Below are positions 25,644 through 34,356 of a DNA stretch of 64,000 nt, piece after piece. The stretch is taken from contig DATMER010000029.1 of assembly GCA_035556715.1 (NCBI GenBank), positions 40,357 to 104,356 on the forward strand. Direction: 5' to 3'. Position numbers and translations under genes: made by a program. This DNA comes from DATMER01 sp035556715 (GTDB lineage Bacteria; Acidobacteriota; Thermoanaerobaculia; Multivoradales; UBA5704). The stretch's first letter is position 1. Every line of letters starts with the position of its first letter. The notes under the pieces were generated by a model, which saw nothing but the letters and a program-made list of their open reading frames with translations, was not told the origin of the DNA and searched no databases.

Positions 25644-25925
25644 CTAGTTGATGTCGATCTCGCCCGCGGGCTCCGCCGCCTCCTGGATGGTCCCGAAGGC
25701 CTTCTCGTACTGCTCCAGGTTCGCGAGCAGGGCGCGGATGATCCGCTTTAAATGGCCCGGGCTGGTCACGACCCGGGCGGTGACGACCCCCTGCGGAGGC
25801 AGAAGGTTGATGAAGTCCAGCACGAACTCCTCGCGGGTATGGCTGATCCGCAGGAGGTTCGAGTACCGTCCCTTCAACTCGTCGTCGCTGATCTTGACCT
25901 CGAGTCCTTTCGGGGTCTCCTGCAC
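25644..25925 (-). CDS. DUF3467 family protein
   Basis: A 93-residue soluble protein of the DUF3467 family: YSNLLRISHTREEFVLDF (about 22-39), FINLLPPQGVVTARVVTSPGHLKRIIRALLANLEQYE. The family is small, widespread in archaea and several bacterial phyla, and of unknown function. GTG start at 25925, preceded by AAGGAGAT with 5-6 nt spacing. It probably forms one transcription unit with the GWxTD gene 34 bp downstream. Confidence 0.85.
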   Translation of the reverse strand: MQETPKGLEVKISDDELKGRYSNLLRISHTREEFVLDFINLLPPQGVVTARVVTSPGHLKRIIRALLANLEQYEKAFGTIQEAAEPAGEIDIN

Positions 25926-25960
25926 GGTGGATCTCCTTGTCGGTGTTCTCTGATGCTACT

Positions 25961-27127
25961 TCATTCAGAAGCCCGGCGCAGGTAGAGCGCCAGGTCTCCC
26001 ACATTGGTGCCGGTGACACCGGTCCGCAGAAGCGCCCCGGGGACCTTCTCCAGCGCCGTCAACGAATCGTGGCGGGCGAGGGCCGCCTCGGGATCGATCC
26101 CCGCCCGGCGGACCGCCTCCCAGGTGCCGCCGTCCACGGCCGCCCCGGCCGTGCCCGTGGCCCCGTCCTCGCCGTCGGTGGCCAGGGCCAGGACCACCTC
26201 CTCCTGGCCTGGAAGCCCGCCAGCCAGCTCCCGGGCCGCGGCCAGGGCCAGCTCGCCGTTGCGTCCCCCCCGACCGTCTTCCTTCCGGATGGTGACCGTG
26301 GTCTCTCCCCCCAGGACGAGGGCCGCGGCCGGACCCTCCAGGGAGCGGCCCCGGGCCACGAGGTCGCGGGCGGACCGGGCGGCCTCGCCGGTCAGCTCCC
26401 CTTCGGTCACGGAGAAACCCTGCCGCCGCGCTCCGGCAGCGACCGCCGCCGTGGCCAGACGGACGCTCCCGATCACGACGTTCTCGACCCGGGCGAGCGC
26501 CGGGTCGGCGAACAGGCCGGAAGCGATGGTACCCGGGTCGTCTCCCGGGACGTCGGACAGGAGGAGGGCCAGCACCCTTCCGCGGGTGAAGCGGAGCGCG
26601 CCGCCCCCCTTGAGAGCGGAGAGGCGCTTGCGGGCCGTGTTGACCGCGTCGATGGGAAGCCCGGAGGCGAGAAGGATTCGATGAGCTTCCACGACGCCTT
26701 GCAGGTCGAGCCCCGGGGAGGGCAGCTCCAGGCAGGCCGAGGCGCCGCCGGAGATCAGGGCGAGCAGGGTCTGCTCCGGGGAGATCCCCTCCAGCCAGTC
26801 GCGGAGCCGCTCCCCCGCGACCAGGCTCTGGCGGTCGGGGAGGGGATGGCCGCCGGTCTTCTGTTCCCAGCCGGGATCGAGGAGCGCCGGGCTGGAGTGG
26901 GGCCGGATCAGAAGCCGCCGCGGGGAGTAGCACCGGGCGCTCATCCCGGCCAGAAGGTCGCGGGCCCCCCGGGCCATGGCCGCCGAAGCCTTGCCGATCG
27001 AAAGGACGGCGTCAAATTTTGTCAGATTTCTCCGCGCCAGCTCCTCCCGGACCAGCCGCTCGGGGTCCACCGCCGCGATCGCCGCGGTCACCATCCGTCG
27101 CGCCGTGTCCAGGAGGGAGGCCGGCAT
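25961..27127 (-). CDS. glycerate 2-kinase (MOFRL family)
   Basis: Phosphorylates D-glycerate to 2-phosphoglycerate. A 388-residue protein of the GckA/TtuD type with two domains: N-terminal about 1-230 (SIGKASAAMARGA at about 50, GGHPLPDRQSL, LISGGASACLELP) and C-terminal MOFRL domain (about 275-385, GGETTVTI, GGRNGELALAAA, ATDGEDGATGTAGA, TGVTGTNVGDLALYL). ATG at 27127 is chosen because the preceding transport gene stops 1 nt away, giving tight coupling; the longer frame overlaps that gene. Confidence 0.92.
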   Translation of the reverse strand: MPASLLDTARRMVTAAIAAVDPERLVREELARRNLTKFDAVLSIGKASAAMARGARDLLAGMSARCYSPRRLLIRPHSSPALLDPGWEQKTGGHPLPDRQSLVAGERLRDWLEGISPEQTLLALISGGASACLELPSPGLDLQGVVEAHRILLASGLPIDAVNTARKRLSALKGGGALRFTRGRVLALLLSDVPGDDPGTIASGLFADPALARVENVVIGSVRLATAAVAAGARRQGFSVTEGELTGEAARSARDLVARGRSLEGPAAALVLGGETTVTIRKEDGRGGRNGELALAAARELAGGLPGQEEVVLALATDGEDGATGTAGAAVDGGTWEAVRRAGIDPEAALARHDSLTALEKVPGALLRTGVTGTNVGDLALYLRRASE

Positions 27128-27128
27128 C

Positions 27129-28457
27129 TCAGCCTTCCGGCGCCTCCTCCCGCCAGCGGACCCCGCCGGCGAAGTCCCACCGGTGCTCGGGGAAGTAGAC
27201 ACCCACCCCGCGCTCCCGCGAGCTGACGGTGAAGGTGATGACCTTGCGCTGGTAGTCGTAGGGGGCGCCTTCGCGCGAATGGACGGCGGCGTCGACCACG
27301 TAGTCGCCCGGCGCGAGGCGGAGGGCCGGGCAGGTCAGGCGGACCGTGACCTCTCCTTCGAAGGATTCGGGGACCAGCCCGCCGAGGTCGGTGTTCGTGC
27401 CCCAGCACTCGATGCCCCGGGGGGTGGAGACGGCCACGCCGAAGACGAAGTCGGAGAGCGGCTGGTCAGCCCGGGCGCGGATCTCGAACGTCGCGGGCTC
27501 GCCCGACTCCAGATGGTATCGCTCGCCGTCCGTCGCCAGGAGCCGGACCGAGGTGATCTCCGCCTCCCGGGAGCCCCAGCGCAGGGGCTCGCCGTCCGCT
27601 CCGGTCTCTCCGGACTGGCGCTGGTCCCTGGCAGCCTGGTGGGCCTCCCCCTCCATCTCGGCCACGGACTGGCGGTAGGCGTCGATGACCCGGCGCGGCG
27701 TGCCGATCAGGCGCTGCTGTCCGTTGTCGAGCCAGAGCACCCGGTCGCAGACCCCCTCCACCAGGTCGAGGGAGTGGCTGACCAGGAGGAGAGTCCTGCC
27801 CTGGGCCAGAAACTCCTCGATGCGCCGGAGGCAGCGGTGGGCGAAGGCTTCATCTCCCACCGCGAGCACCTCGTCCACGAGCAGCACGTCCGGGTCGGTG
27901 TGGACCGCCACCGCGAACCCGAGACGGACGTACATGCCCGAGGAGTAGTTCTTGACCGGCTCCTCCATGAAGTCGGCAAGGCCCGAGAACTCCACGATCT
28001 CGTCGTAGCGCCGGTGGATCTCCTTGCGGGACAGTCCGAGCACAGCGCCGTTGATGAAGACGTTCTCGCGCCCCGAGATCTCCGGGTGGAACCCGGCCCC
28101 GAGCTCGATCAGGGCGGCGACGCGGCCGTCCACCACGATGCGTCCGGACGTGGGCTTGAGCATCCCCGCGACCAGCTTGAGCAGGGTGGACTTGCCCGAG
28201 CCGTTGCCGCCGATGACGCCGAAGGCCTCCCCCCGGTTCACAGTGAAGTCCACCTCCTGCAGGGCGGCGATGGCCTCGTCGCTCCTCAGGTTGCGGGTCA
28301 GGCTGCCTCCGACCAGGGCGCTCTTCAGGGTGCGGAAGCGGTCGCCCGGCATGGTCCGGCGATAGAGCTTGCCCATCCGCTCGACGCGGATCGCAATCTG
28401 CTCGGGAACAATCTGCCCGGGAACAGTCTGCGCGGGAACATTCGTCGGCTCGGTCAT
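27129..28457 (-). CDS. polysaccharide ABC transporter ATP-binding protein (Wzt-like)
   Basis: A 442-residue exporter ATPase. Walker A is GGNGSGKST (about 75-83), signature YSSGMYVRLG (about 175), Walker B LLVDEVLAVGDE, H-loop SHS. A C-terminal Wzt-like beta domain (about 290-435, ITSVRLLATDGER, EPATFEIRARADQPL, VYFPEHRWDF) suggests recognition of a modified glycan end, as in O-antigen exporters of the Wzm/Wzt type. The N-terminal tail has three 5-residue repeats VPAQT-VPGQI-VPEQI encoded by a 15-bp triplication (28399-28443). ATG overlaps the permease TGA (ATGA). Confidence 0.93.
   Translation of the reverse strand: MTEPTNVPAQTVPGQIVPEQIAIRVERMGKLYRRTMPGDRFRTLKSALVGGSLTRNLRSDEAIAALQEVDFTVNRGEAFGVIGGNGSGKSTLLKLVAGMLKPTSGRIVVDGRVAALIELGAGFHPEISGRENVFINGAVLGLSRKEIHRRYDEIVEFSGLADFMEEPVKNYSSGMYVRLGFAVAVHTDPDVLLVDEVLAVGDEAFAHRCLRRIEEFLAQGRTLLLVSHSLDLVEGVCDRVLWLDNGQQRLIGTPRRVIDAYRQSVAEMEGEAHQAARDQRQSGETGADGEPLRWGSREAEITSVRLLATDGERYHLESGEPATFEIRARADQPLSDFVFGVAVSTPRGIECWGTNTDLGGLVPESFEGEVTVRLTCPALRLAPGDYVVDAAVHSREGAPYDYQRKVITFTVSSRERGVGVYFPEHRWDFAGGVRWREEAPEG
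28399..28443. repeat. three in-frame 15-bp repeats at the N-terminus of the Wzt-like gene
   Basis: CTGCTCGGGAACAAT, CTGCCCGGGAACAGT and CTGCGCGGGAACATT follow one another, differing at one to three positions. They encode repeated VP-x-Q-x pentapeptides before the ATPase domain and change only tail length. Confidence 0.75.
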
Positions 28458-29260
28458 ACCGCCTCCACCAGGGTCTCCCGCAGGCGCTCGAAGAACCAGG
28501 CGCCGAGGATCCAGCAGGCGAGGCTGACCAGGCCCATCTGGCTCCAGAGCTGGGGCGTGGGCCAGCGGCCGTAGAAGAGCACCTCCTGGTACGCCAGGGT
28601 GAACGGGGTGAACGGGTTCAGACGCACGAGCCACCAGACCGGCCGCAGGTGCTGAATCGATTCCAGCGGGTAGAGGATCGGGGTGAGGAAGAAGAGGAAG
28701 GTCAGGAGGTTGGCCAAGAGGTCGCGGACATCCTTGAAGTGGACGGTCACGGCCGAGAACCCGAGGGCGAGCCCCGAGATCATGGGCAGGTTGAGGAGGA
28801 TCACGGCCGGCAGGAGCACGGCCGAGAGACCGCCGGCGCCATGGTCGGTCAGGAGCCAGCTCGCCAGCATGGCCACCAGCACCACGGGCATGGCCAGGAG
28901 CAGGTGGACCAGGTTGGAGAGGACGGTGACCATGGGGAGCAGCTCGGCCGGGAACACCGCCTTGCGGATCAGCCCGCCGTTGGCGATCAGGGACATGGAC
29001 CCTTCCAGGACCGAGGTCGAGAGCCAGATCCAGGGGAAAAGGCCGCTCACCACGAAGAGAGCATAGGGATCTGCCCCTGCGACCCGCGGCTGGAAGACAA
29101 TGCTGAAGACGAACGTATACACCGCCAGCAGCAGGAGCGGGTTGGCCAGCGACCAGAGGAAGCCGAGGGCCGAGCCGCGGTAGCGCGCCTTGAGCTCCCG
29201 GGAGGTGAGGGTGGCCAGGAGGCCGCGAAAGCGGAAAAGCTGGCCGGCGACCCTGAGCAT
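28454..29260 (-). CDS. polysaccharide ABC transporter permease (Wzm-like, ABC-2)
   Basis: A 268-residue integral membrane protein with six predicted helices, including FLWSLANPLLLLAVYTFVFSIVF (about 33-55) and LLTFLFFLTPILYPL (about 185-200). ELKARYRGSALGFLW near residue 22 is the conserved N-terminal motif of polysaccharide exporters. Forms the membrane channel with the downstream ATPase, to which it is coupled by a 4-bp overlap. No glycan-synthesis genes lie nearby, so the substrate glycan is unknown. Confidence 0.93.
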   Translation of the reverse strand: MLRVAGQLFRFRGLLATLTSRELKARYRGSALGFLWSLANPLLLLAVYTFVFSIVFQPRVAGADPYALFVVSGLFPWIWLSTSVLEGSMSLIANGGLIRKAVFPAELLPMVTVLSNLVHLLLAMPVVLVAMLASWLLTDHGAGGLSAVLLPAVILLNLPMISGLALGFSAVTVHFKDVRDLLANLLTFLFFLTPILYPLESIQHLRPVWWLVRLNPFTPFTLAYQEVLFYGRWPTPQLWSQMGLVSLACWILGAWFFERLRETLVEAV

Positions 29261-29280
29261 GAGAGGGCAACTCTCTTATC

Positions 29281-29404
29281 CGGGGGTGGGGGGTGTCAAG
29301 TTGAGGGGAAAGGACGGACAAGGACAGCAAGGACGAAAGAGACAGCAGAAGGATGGGCGGGGGGCCCCCTCTCCCGCGAAGCGGGGGAGGGATGGGGAGG
29401 GGGT
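29281..29404. repeat. composite dispersed repeat: GTCCTT tract plus CCCTCTCCC hairpin
   Basis: 29300-29345 is a purine-rich GGAC-AAGGAC tract; its complement matches the TCCTTGCTGTCCTTGTCGTCC tract at 38460-38515. It is followed by the CCCTCTCCCGCGAAGCGGGGGAGGG hairpin. The same pairing of tract and hairpin occurs at 38391-38624, so the two parts move or spread together. It separates divergent genes. Confidence 0.65.
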
Positions 29405-29428
29405 CTTCTCCGCTAAACTCCCACCCCA

Positions 29429-31558
29429 ATGACCCCCTGGACCCCGGTGGACCTGCTGCCTGGCCTCTATGCCGGGGCGCTCGCGATCCTCCTCTGGTCC
29501 GCGCTCCGCCGCTGGTTCGACCCGGTCCCGGGGCGGGTCCTGGCGCTTTTCTCCCTGGTCCTGCTCATTCTTTTCGCCCCGGTGCTCTTCGGCGGCAAGC
29601 TCCTGCTGCCGCTGGACAACCTGCGGGGGCACGCGCCGTTCCGCAATCTCCCGCCGGTGGAGCCCCACGGCAACATCCTCCAAGGGGACCTCATCCAGCT
29701 CGTGTCCCCGTCGCTGGCCGCGGTGCGCACCCATCTGGGGGAGGGCCGGTGGCCGCTCTGGAACCCCTGGGCCGGCGCCGGGATGCCACTCCTGGCCGAT
29801 CCCCAGTCCCAGGCGCTCCAGCCGATCGCCCTCGCCGCCCTGCCCATGCCCTGGCAGCGGGCGGCCGGGATCATGGCCGCGTTGCGGGTCCTGCTGGCCC
29901 TGACCTTCTCCTATCTCTGGATGCGCAGGCAGGGATTGGGAGAGAGCTCGGCCCTCGCCGGAGCCCTCGCATTCGGGCTCGGAGGGTTCCTGCTCCTCTG
30001 GATGGGATGGCCGATTGCCAACTCGGCGGCACTGCTGCCGGCGGTGCTCTACGCCCTCGTCCTCTACCGAAGCGAGAGGAGAAGGAGGGACTTCGTCCTC
30101 CTGATCCTGGCCGCTTTCTCGCTCCTGCTGGGGGGGCACCCCGAGACCATCCTCTATGCTCTCGCCCTCTGTCTCCCCTTCCTTGGGAAGAGGTCGATCC
30201 TCGCTCTGGGGATCGCCCTGGCCCTGGCCGCTCCGGCCCTTCTCCCGTTTTTTGACTACCTGCCGCAGACCCTACGAGCCTCGCGACTGGCAGAATCAGA
30301 CTGGGATAGAGGGGATCTCGCAAGGCACTGGCTGCCGATCGCGGCTCCGAACGCCTACGGCAACAGCCGCTATGCGGATTACTGGGGGCTGACCAACACG
30401 AACGAGGATGCCAGCGGCTTTGTCGGGACCGTGACGCTCCTCGCGGCTCTCCTGGCGCTGGTGCCTGGAAGGCGGTTCCCCCGGGAGCGGTTCTTCCTGG
30501 CCGTCGCGATCCTCTGCCTCCTGCTCCTCTCCCCCTGGGGACTGGGAACCCGCCGGCTCCTGCTCCCCCTGGCCTTCAGCCTGTCCTACCTGGGAGCCTG
30601 CACGCTGGAGCGGGTCCGTCTCGGCGAGGTCCGCCGATGGACGATCGTGGCGGCGGCGGTGGGATTGGGAGTGGTGATCGCCTGGGGGTATCTCACCCAG
30701 GGAGACGCCGACCGCCTGGCCCCGCTCCGGATCGGCTGGCTCCACTGGCAGGGGAGGTTCCTGGTCCTGGGAGCCCTGCTCCTGCTCTTCGGGAAGCGCT
30801 GGGCTGCCCCGGCCGCGACGGTCCTGATCGCGGCCGAGCTGCTCCTGGCCCACCTGCCGGCGAATCCGCCCATGCCTCAGCGGCTGTCGAACGTGGTCAA
30901 CGGGCCGATCCTGTTCCTCCAGGACAATCTGAAGCAGGACCGGATGGCCGCCCTCGGCCGGGACTTCCCGCCCAACCTCCCGACTCTCTATGGACTGGCG
31001 GACGCCCGGGTCTACAACCCCATGGCCCCGGCCGGGTACATGAGGCACCTGGAGCCGATCCTGTCCGGCTGGTGGGGTGAGCTGCCCGAGCTCGGCAATC
31101 CCACCCATCCCCTGTACCGGGATCTCGGCGTGAGGTATCTCCTGACCTCCCCTGGCACCCAGCTCCCGCTCCCCCTCGCCTTCCAGGACCAGGACGCCTG
31201 GATCTACGAGATCCCCGACCCGCATCCTCGGCTTTATCTGCCCGACGGCACCCCGGGGAACTTGACCCTCCGCGAGCCGAAGGACCACAACCTGACAGCC
31301 AATGTTCGTCTATCTCAGGAGGGAGTCATCGCCTCCAGCCTCTACCAAGATGGAGGATGGCGTGTGCTGGCGGACGGCAAGCGAGCCGAGATCATCCAAG
31401 CCGACATCTTCCTGTCAGCGCGGCTCCCCGCGGGCGAGCATCGCCTCGACGTGCTCTACCGTCCCGGGGCCTTCCTGCTCGGGTGTCTCCTCGCAGCGTT
31501 GGGACTGGCGGTGGGAACGGCTTGGCTCGTGCCGGTCCCCGGAAGAATGCGAGAGTGA
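29429..31558 (+). CDS. YfhO-like polytopic membrane protein
   Basis: A 709-residue membrane protein with about a dozen hydrophobic helices in residues 1-480, a soluble C-terminal domain (about 490-680) and a final helix (FLLGCLLAALGLAVGTAWLV). PLDNLRGHAPF and GDLIQLVSPSLAAVRTHL near residues 65-100, WNPWAGAGMPLLADPQSQALQP and the C-terminal ADGKRAEIIQADIFLSARLPAGEHRL are typical of the YfhO family, predicted glycosyltransferases of the GT-C fold acting on lipid-linked sugars outside the membrane. It sits next to the Wzm/Wzt-like exporter but in the opposite direction. Sugar donor and acceptor unknown. Confidence 0.85.
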   Translation: MTPWTPVDLLPGLYAGALAILLWSALRRWFDPVPGRVLALFSLVLLILFAPVLFGGKLLLPLDNLRGHAPFRNLPPVEPHGNILQGDLIQLVSPSLAAVRTHLGEGRWPLWNPWAGAGMPLLADPQSQALQPIALAALPMPWQRAAGIMAALRVLLALTFSYLWMRRQGLGESSALAGALAFGLGGFLLLWMGWPIANSAALLPAVLYALVLYRSERRRRDFVLLILAAFSLLLGGHPETILYALALCLPFLGKRSILALGIALALAAPALLPFFDYLPQTLRASRLAESDWDRGDLARHWLPIAAPNAYGNSRYADYWGLTNTNEDASGFVGTVTLLAALLALVPGRRFPRERFFLAVAILCLLLLSPWGLGTRRLLLPLAFSLSYLGACTLERVRLGEVRRWTIVAAAVGLGVVIAWGYLTQGDADRLAPLRIGWLHWQGRFLVLGALLLLFGKRWAAPAATVLIAAELLLAHLPANPPMPQRLSNVVNGPILFLQDNLKQDRMAALGRDFPPNLPTLYGLADARVYNPMAPAGYMRHLEPILSGWWGELPELGNPTHPLYRDLGVRYLLTSPGTQLPLPLAFQDQDAWIYEIPDPHPRLYLPDGTPGNLTLREPKDHNLTANVRLSQEGVIASSLYQDGGWRVLADGKRAEIIQADIFLSARLPAGEHRLDVLYRPGAFLLGCLLAALGLAVGTAWLVPVPGRMRE

Positions 31559-31579
31559 ATTGACCAGAGCCACTCGTCG

Positions 31580-32683
31580 TCACTGCAAGCCGAGGTCAGC
31601 GATTACAACGACTGACCCCGGGTGACTGGTTCCTCCTTGCTTAACGCCAATCGCGATCCGGTTGTCGATCGGGTGAGCCGCCAGCGCGCGCGGAGACCCG
31701 GACACGGGGATTTGCCACGATCCCTGCCGCACTCTTCCTGCCCAAATACCAAGCTCGCCGCTTGCATCCACGCTCACCCACCGATTGGAATCGGATAGAT
31801 AACAGATTCCGACGATGCTGTTCGGAGTATAGGTCGCCCACGCAAGACCGGGAGAGTCAATCGTCTTCTCCTCCGTCGGTCCCTGCAGGCGTTCCTGGTT
31901 CCAGCCCGCCGCCCAAGACCACAGATCGAGCTCACCGTCCAAACCACCGGTGATGAAGCCATCGCCCGTGGGCGTGGCCACGATCGCAGTGATTCGACGG
32001 CAACCGTCGACCGGAGCCGCAGATGCTCGTCCATCCGTCCCCAGAGGCGCGAAGACAAGGCCGTCGGCCGCTTTTCCTTCCTCGTATTTACCGATATCCG
32101 ACCGCCACCCCCCAAGCTTGAGGGAGCCACCCCCGCCGGTGACCACGGTTTCTCTGACGACCGCCACTTGACTGTGAGTGAGGTGTTGCGCAGCCTTGTC
32201 CCATCCGATGCTTTGACTCTCTGGCAATCTCCACACTGCGATGACGTCTGCCAACTCCGTCACATTGTTCCGAGTGATTAGATATTCGCCGTAGAGAAGC
32301 ACTCCGGTAGGACATGGACCGCCAAAGTTGTCCTCGTAGCTCTGTACGAACGTATCGCGGTACACGACACGCAGCCCGGAGACCTCAAATAGGAATGTAG
32401 GACTGTAGCGCATGCGAGAACTTCGCGTGGAAACAGCCAAAAGCTGATCGTCTTCAGAAAAGCAGGTGCCCGACACAGCCGGAACGCCTTGTTCATGAGC
32501 TTGCGGGAGATCTGAACAAGTGAACAGCTCCGTTTCGCCCGTCGACAGATTCGCGAGCATGATCCCGCCGTCCCCATACCACGTGCCGCCGCCAATAACG
32601 ATGCGACTCCCATCGTGTGAGAACATGACAGAGTACGGTGCCCAAGGAGTTGAAATGATCGTATAGAATCGCATGCTGCCCAC
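31580..32683 (-). CDS. WD40-like beta-propeller protein
   Basis: A 367-residue protein of repeated WD-type blades: APYSVMFSHDGSRIVIGGG, GTCFSEDDQLLAVST, VIAVWRLPES, ITAIVATPTGDGFITGGLDGELDLWSW, LGIWAGRV, PRALAAHPIDNRIAIGV. No signal peptide or enzymatic domain is visible, so it is probably a cytoplasmic scaffold or remnant partner. Start GTG 32683 has GAGGG upstream; ATG 32674 is an alternative. Its GC is lower than neighbours and it lies in the accessory region with arrays and gene fragments, suggesting transfer. Confidence 0.72.
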   Translation of the reverse strand: MGSMRFYTIISTPWAPYSVMFSHDGSRIVIGGGTWYGDGGIMLANLSTGETELFTCSDLPQAHEQGVPAVSGTCFSEDDQLLAVSTRSSRMRYSPTFLFEVSGLRVVYRDTFVQSYEDNFGGPCPTGVLLYGEYLITRNNVTELADVIAVWRLPESQSIGWDKAAQHLTHSQVAVVRETVVTGGGGSLKLGGWRSDIGKYEEGKAADGLVFAPLGTDGRASAAPVDGCRRITAIVATPTGDGFITGGLDGELDLWSWAAGWNQERLQGPTEEKTIDSPGLAWATYTPNSIVGICYLSDSNRWVSVDASGELGIWAGRVRQGSWQIPVSGSPRALAAHPIDNRIAIGVKQGGTSHPGSVVVIADLGLQ

Positions 32684-32709
32684 TGCCAGCCCTCAGTCGC
32701 CTACTCGTT

Positions 32710-32841
32710 CTACAGGCCGGTCCGCCGCAGGCGATGGGCGCCTATCGAGACCAAGAGGGCGAGAATCGTCTCCTTGCCTCGGGCGAGATCCGCGAGCCCC
32801 TCCTGGACGAGATCGCCGCCGGGGAATGCGGTCAAGTCCAT
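32710..32841 (-). pseudogene. 43-residue remnant of a small hypothetical gene
   Basis: The frame MDLTAFPGGDLVQEGLADLARG followed by KETILALLVSIGAHRLRR looks like authentic protein and resembles the N-terminus of a family of short proteins, but it ends after 43 codons. It abuts array B on its 5' side. I regard it as a truncated gene rather than an intact one. Confidence 0.4.
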
Positions 32842-32861
32842 GACTTGGAGTATACGGCTGC

Positions 32862-33133
32862 AATGGGCGGACGGTTCGCCCCATGAGGCGAGGACCTCGC
32901 ACCAACGGACGACCGGTTCGCCCATCCGTGCGCACGGCTCGTCCCAGCGGGCGGACTGCTCGTCCAACGGGGCGGACCGTTCGCCCTCAGGGCGGATCAT
33001 CCGCCCCAACGAGCAGATTGTCACTGGCTCGGGGCGGGCCCTTCGCCCCAGCGGGCGAACCGTCCGCCCCACTGAGAGGATCGTCGCTGGATCGGGGCGA
33101 ATCGTTCGCCCGCGGGGGCAAGCGGTCCGCCCG
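32862..33133. repeat. array B: 21-bp-period palindromic repeat array
   Basis: About 13 units near GGGGCGGACCGTTCGCCC, an imperfect palindrome GGGCG-N-CGCCC, begin at 32883, 32904, 32924, 32946, 32966, 32987, 33008, 33028, 33050, 33071, 33091 and 33112: spacings of 20-22 bp. Some units are strongly degenerate (AACGAGCAGATTGTCACTGG) but keep the phase. The terminal unit merges with the end of the nitrilase fragment (GCGGGCGGACCGC). Open frames crossing it are repeat translation. Confidence 0.85.
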
Positions 33134-33280
33134 CGGCACGGTGTCAATCTCCGCGATGATCAGATCCTCGCTCAGTTGCCGGGCCGACTGCACCACCCTC
33201 CCGTCCGGATCGACGATCGCGGATGACCCGTAGGACACCAACTCGTCGGTGCGGCCGGCGACGTCGGCACGGATGACCCA
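33122..33280 (-). pseudogene. nitrilase C-terminal fragment, inverted copy of 7925-8083
   Basis: On the minus strand this encodes WVIRADVAGRTDELVSYGSS and continues to AEIDTVPRAD, the same 53-residue piece found at 7925-8083, with nine substitutions in 159 bp. The upstream sequence (33281-33370) is unrelated to the nitrilase, so no catalytic residues are present. It ends exactly where the other copy does and runs into array B. Confidence 0.85.
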
Positions 33281-33416
33281 AGTCCCGCCCGCTTCAGCGC
33301 ATCGGGGACAAAACTTCGGATCTCCGCGTTGGTCATAAGTGTTATACGCGAGCGCAACGGGTTTGGGCATAAGCGGCAGCGTAACTGTCCGCTTGATGCC
33401 CCGGATTGGCCGTCAT

Positions 33417-34148
33417 CTATTTCGTCCGAGCCTGAACTTCCCTCCATAGGCTCTCTTGATCTGTAAACGAGAAGCGTATCTTCAGCGGGGCGATCCGACC
33501 GTCACTCCCCCTTGGGTTCTTTAGTTTTTCGTTCAAACAATAGGCTGGTATATCGACACGCTGGAATTCGTGAGGTCCACAAGTGACCACCGTGGCTTCG
33601 GCGACAGCCAAGTTCTGAACCGGCAAGTGTCTTACCGCATTCTCGAATACTTGCCCCTTTGGAATTTCCAACTTCAGTTTTGTGCCGGTATTGTTCACTA
33701 TCTCAAGCCGAGCTGCATAGGCTGGTTGAGGCCCTCCTATTCTTTTTAGCCAATCACGTGTGAGCGTTAGAGCCTGAATAGCCACGTCGCCTCGCAAAAC
33801 TGCATTTACCAGAGCCTCTCGGTGTGTAATCGTCTCGAAAATCACAGCAACCTTCGATGGGGTTATAGCCGAAAGAGATGGCGCTTCCACTGTCGTTGTG
33901 ACAACGTCTACCCACCCAACACGGAGGTCTAACGCAGGCTGCGGAATGTCCAAGTTGCCGATTCTCACGAAAGGTTCGCGAGGACCTTGAAGAAGCAGAT
34001 CGATCTTCGCAGATAGAGCATCGAGTCGGACTTCGATTCGCGAGAGACGCGCATCGGCGGCCTTCTGACGATGCGCTAGCCACGCAGCTACGACCGTAGC
34101 GACGCCACCTATGATGGCGGCAAGAATGGTAGCGAGTGTCGGGTCCAT
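33417..34148 (-). CDS. hypothetical membrane-anchored protein
   Basis: A 243-residue protein with an N-terminal hydrophobic helix (ATILAAIIGGVATVVAAWLA, residues 6-25), a short coiled-coil (ARLSRIEVRLDALSAKIDLLL, about 33-53) and a soluble domain to the end that I cannot assign. GC is clearly lower than the core genes. It lies between the nitrilase fragment and array A copy 2, i.e. in an accessory region. ATG start at 34148. Between 34149 and 34356 I see nothing recognisable. Confidence 0.55.
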   Translation of the reverse strand: MDPTLATILAAIIGGVATVVAAWLAHRQKAADARLSRIEVRLDALSAKIDLLLQGPREPFVRIGNLDIPQPALDLRVGWVDVVTTTVEAPSLSAITPSKVAVIFETITHREALVNAVLRGDVAIQALTLTRDWLKRIGGPQPAYAARLEIVNNTGTKLKLEIPKGQVFENAVRHLPVQNLAVAEATVVTCGPHEFQRVDIPAYCLNEKLKNPRGSDGRIAPLKIRFSFTDQESLWREVQARTK

Positions 34149-34356
34149 GTTCTAACCAGTCAACCTCTAGCCTCTAGCGATTGCCCTGATCAAACGGCCA
34201 ACCTACTACTGGCCTACTCCTTGAATTATCCGGCCACTGATAAAACTCCGGCCCCCACACTGGATCTTTCCTATAAGATGCTCGTCTACAGCGACTTAGA
34301 AAGAATACGCCCGCCATGGGGCAGGAGTCAAATCAGTCGTAAAGTGGCTGTAAGGA

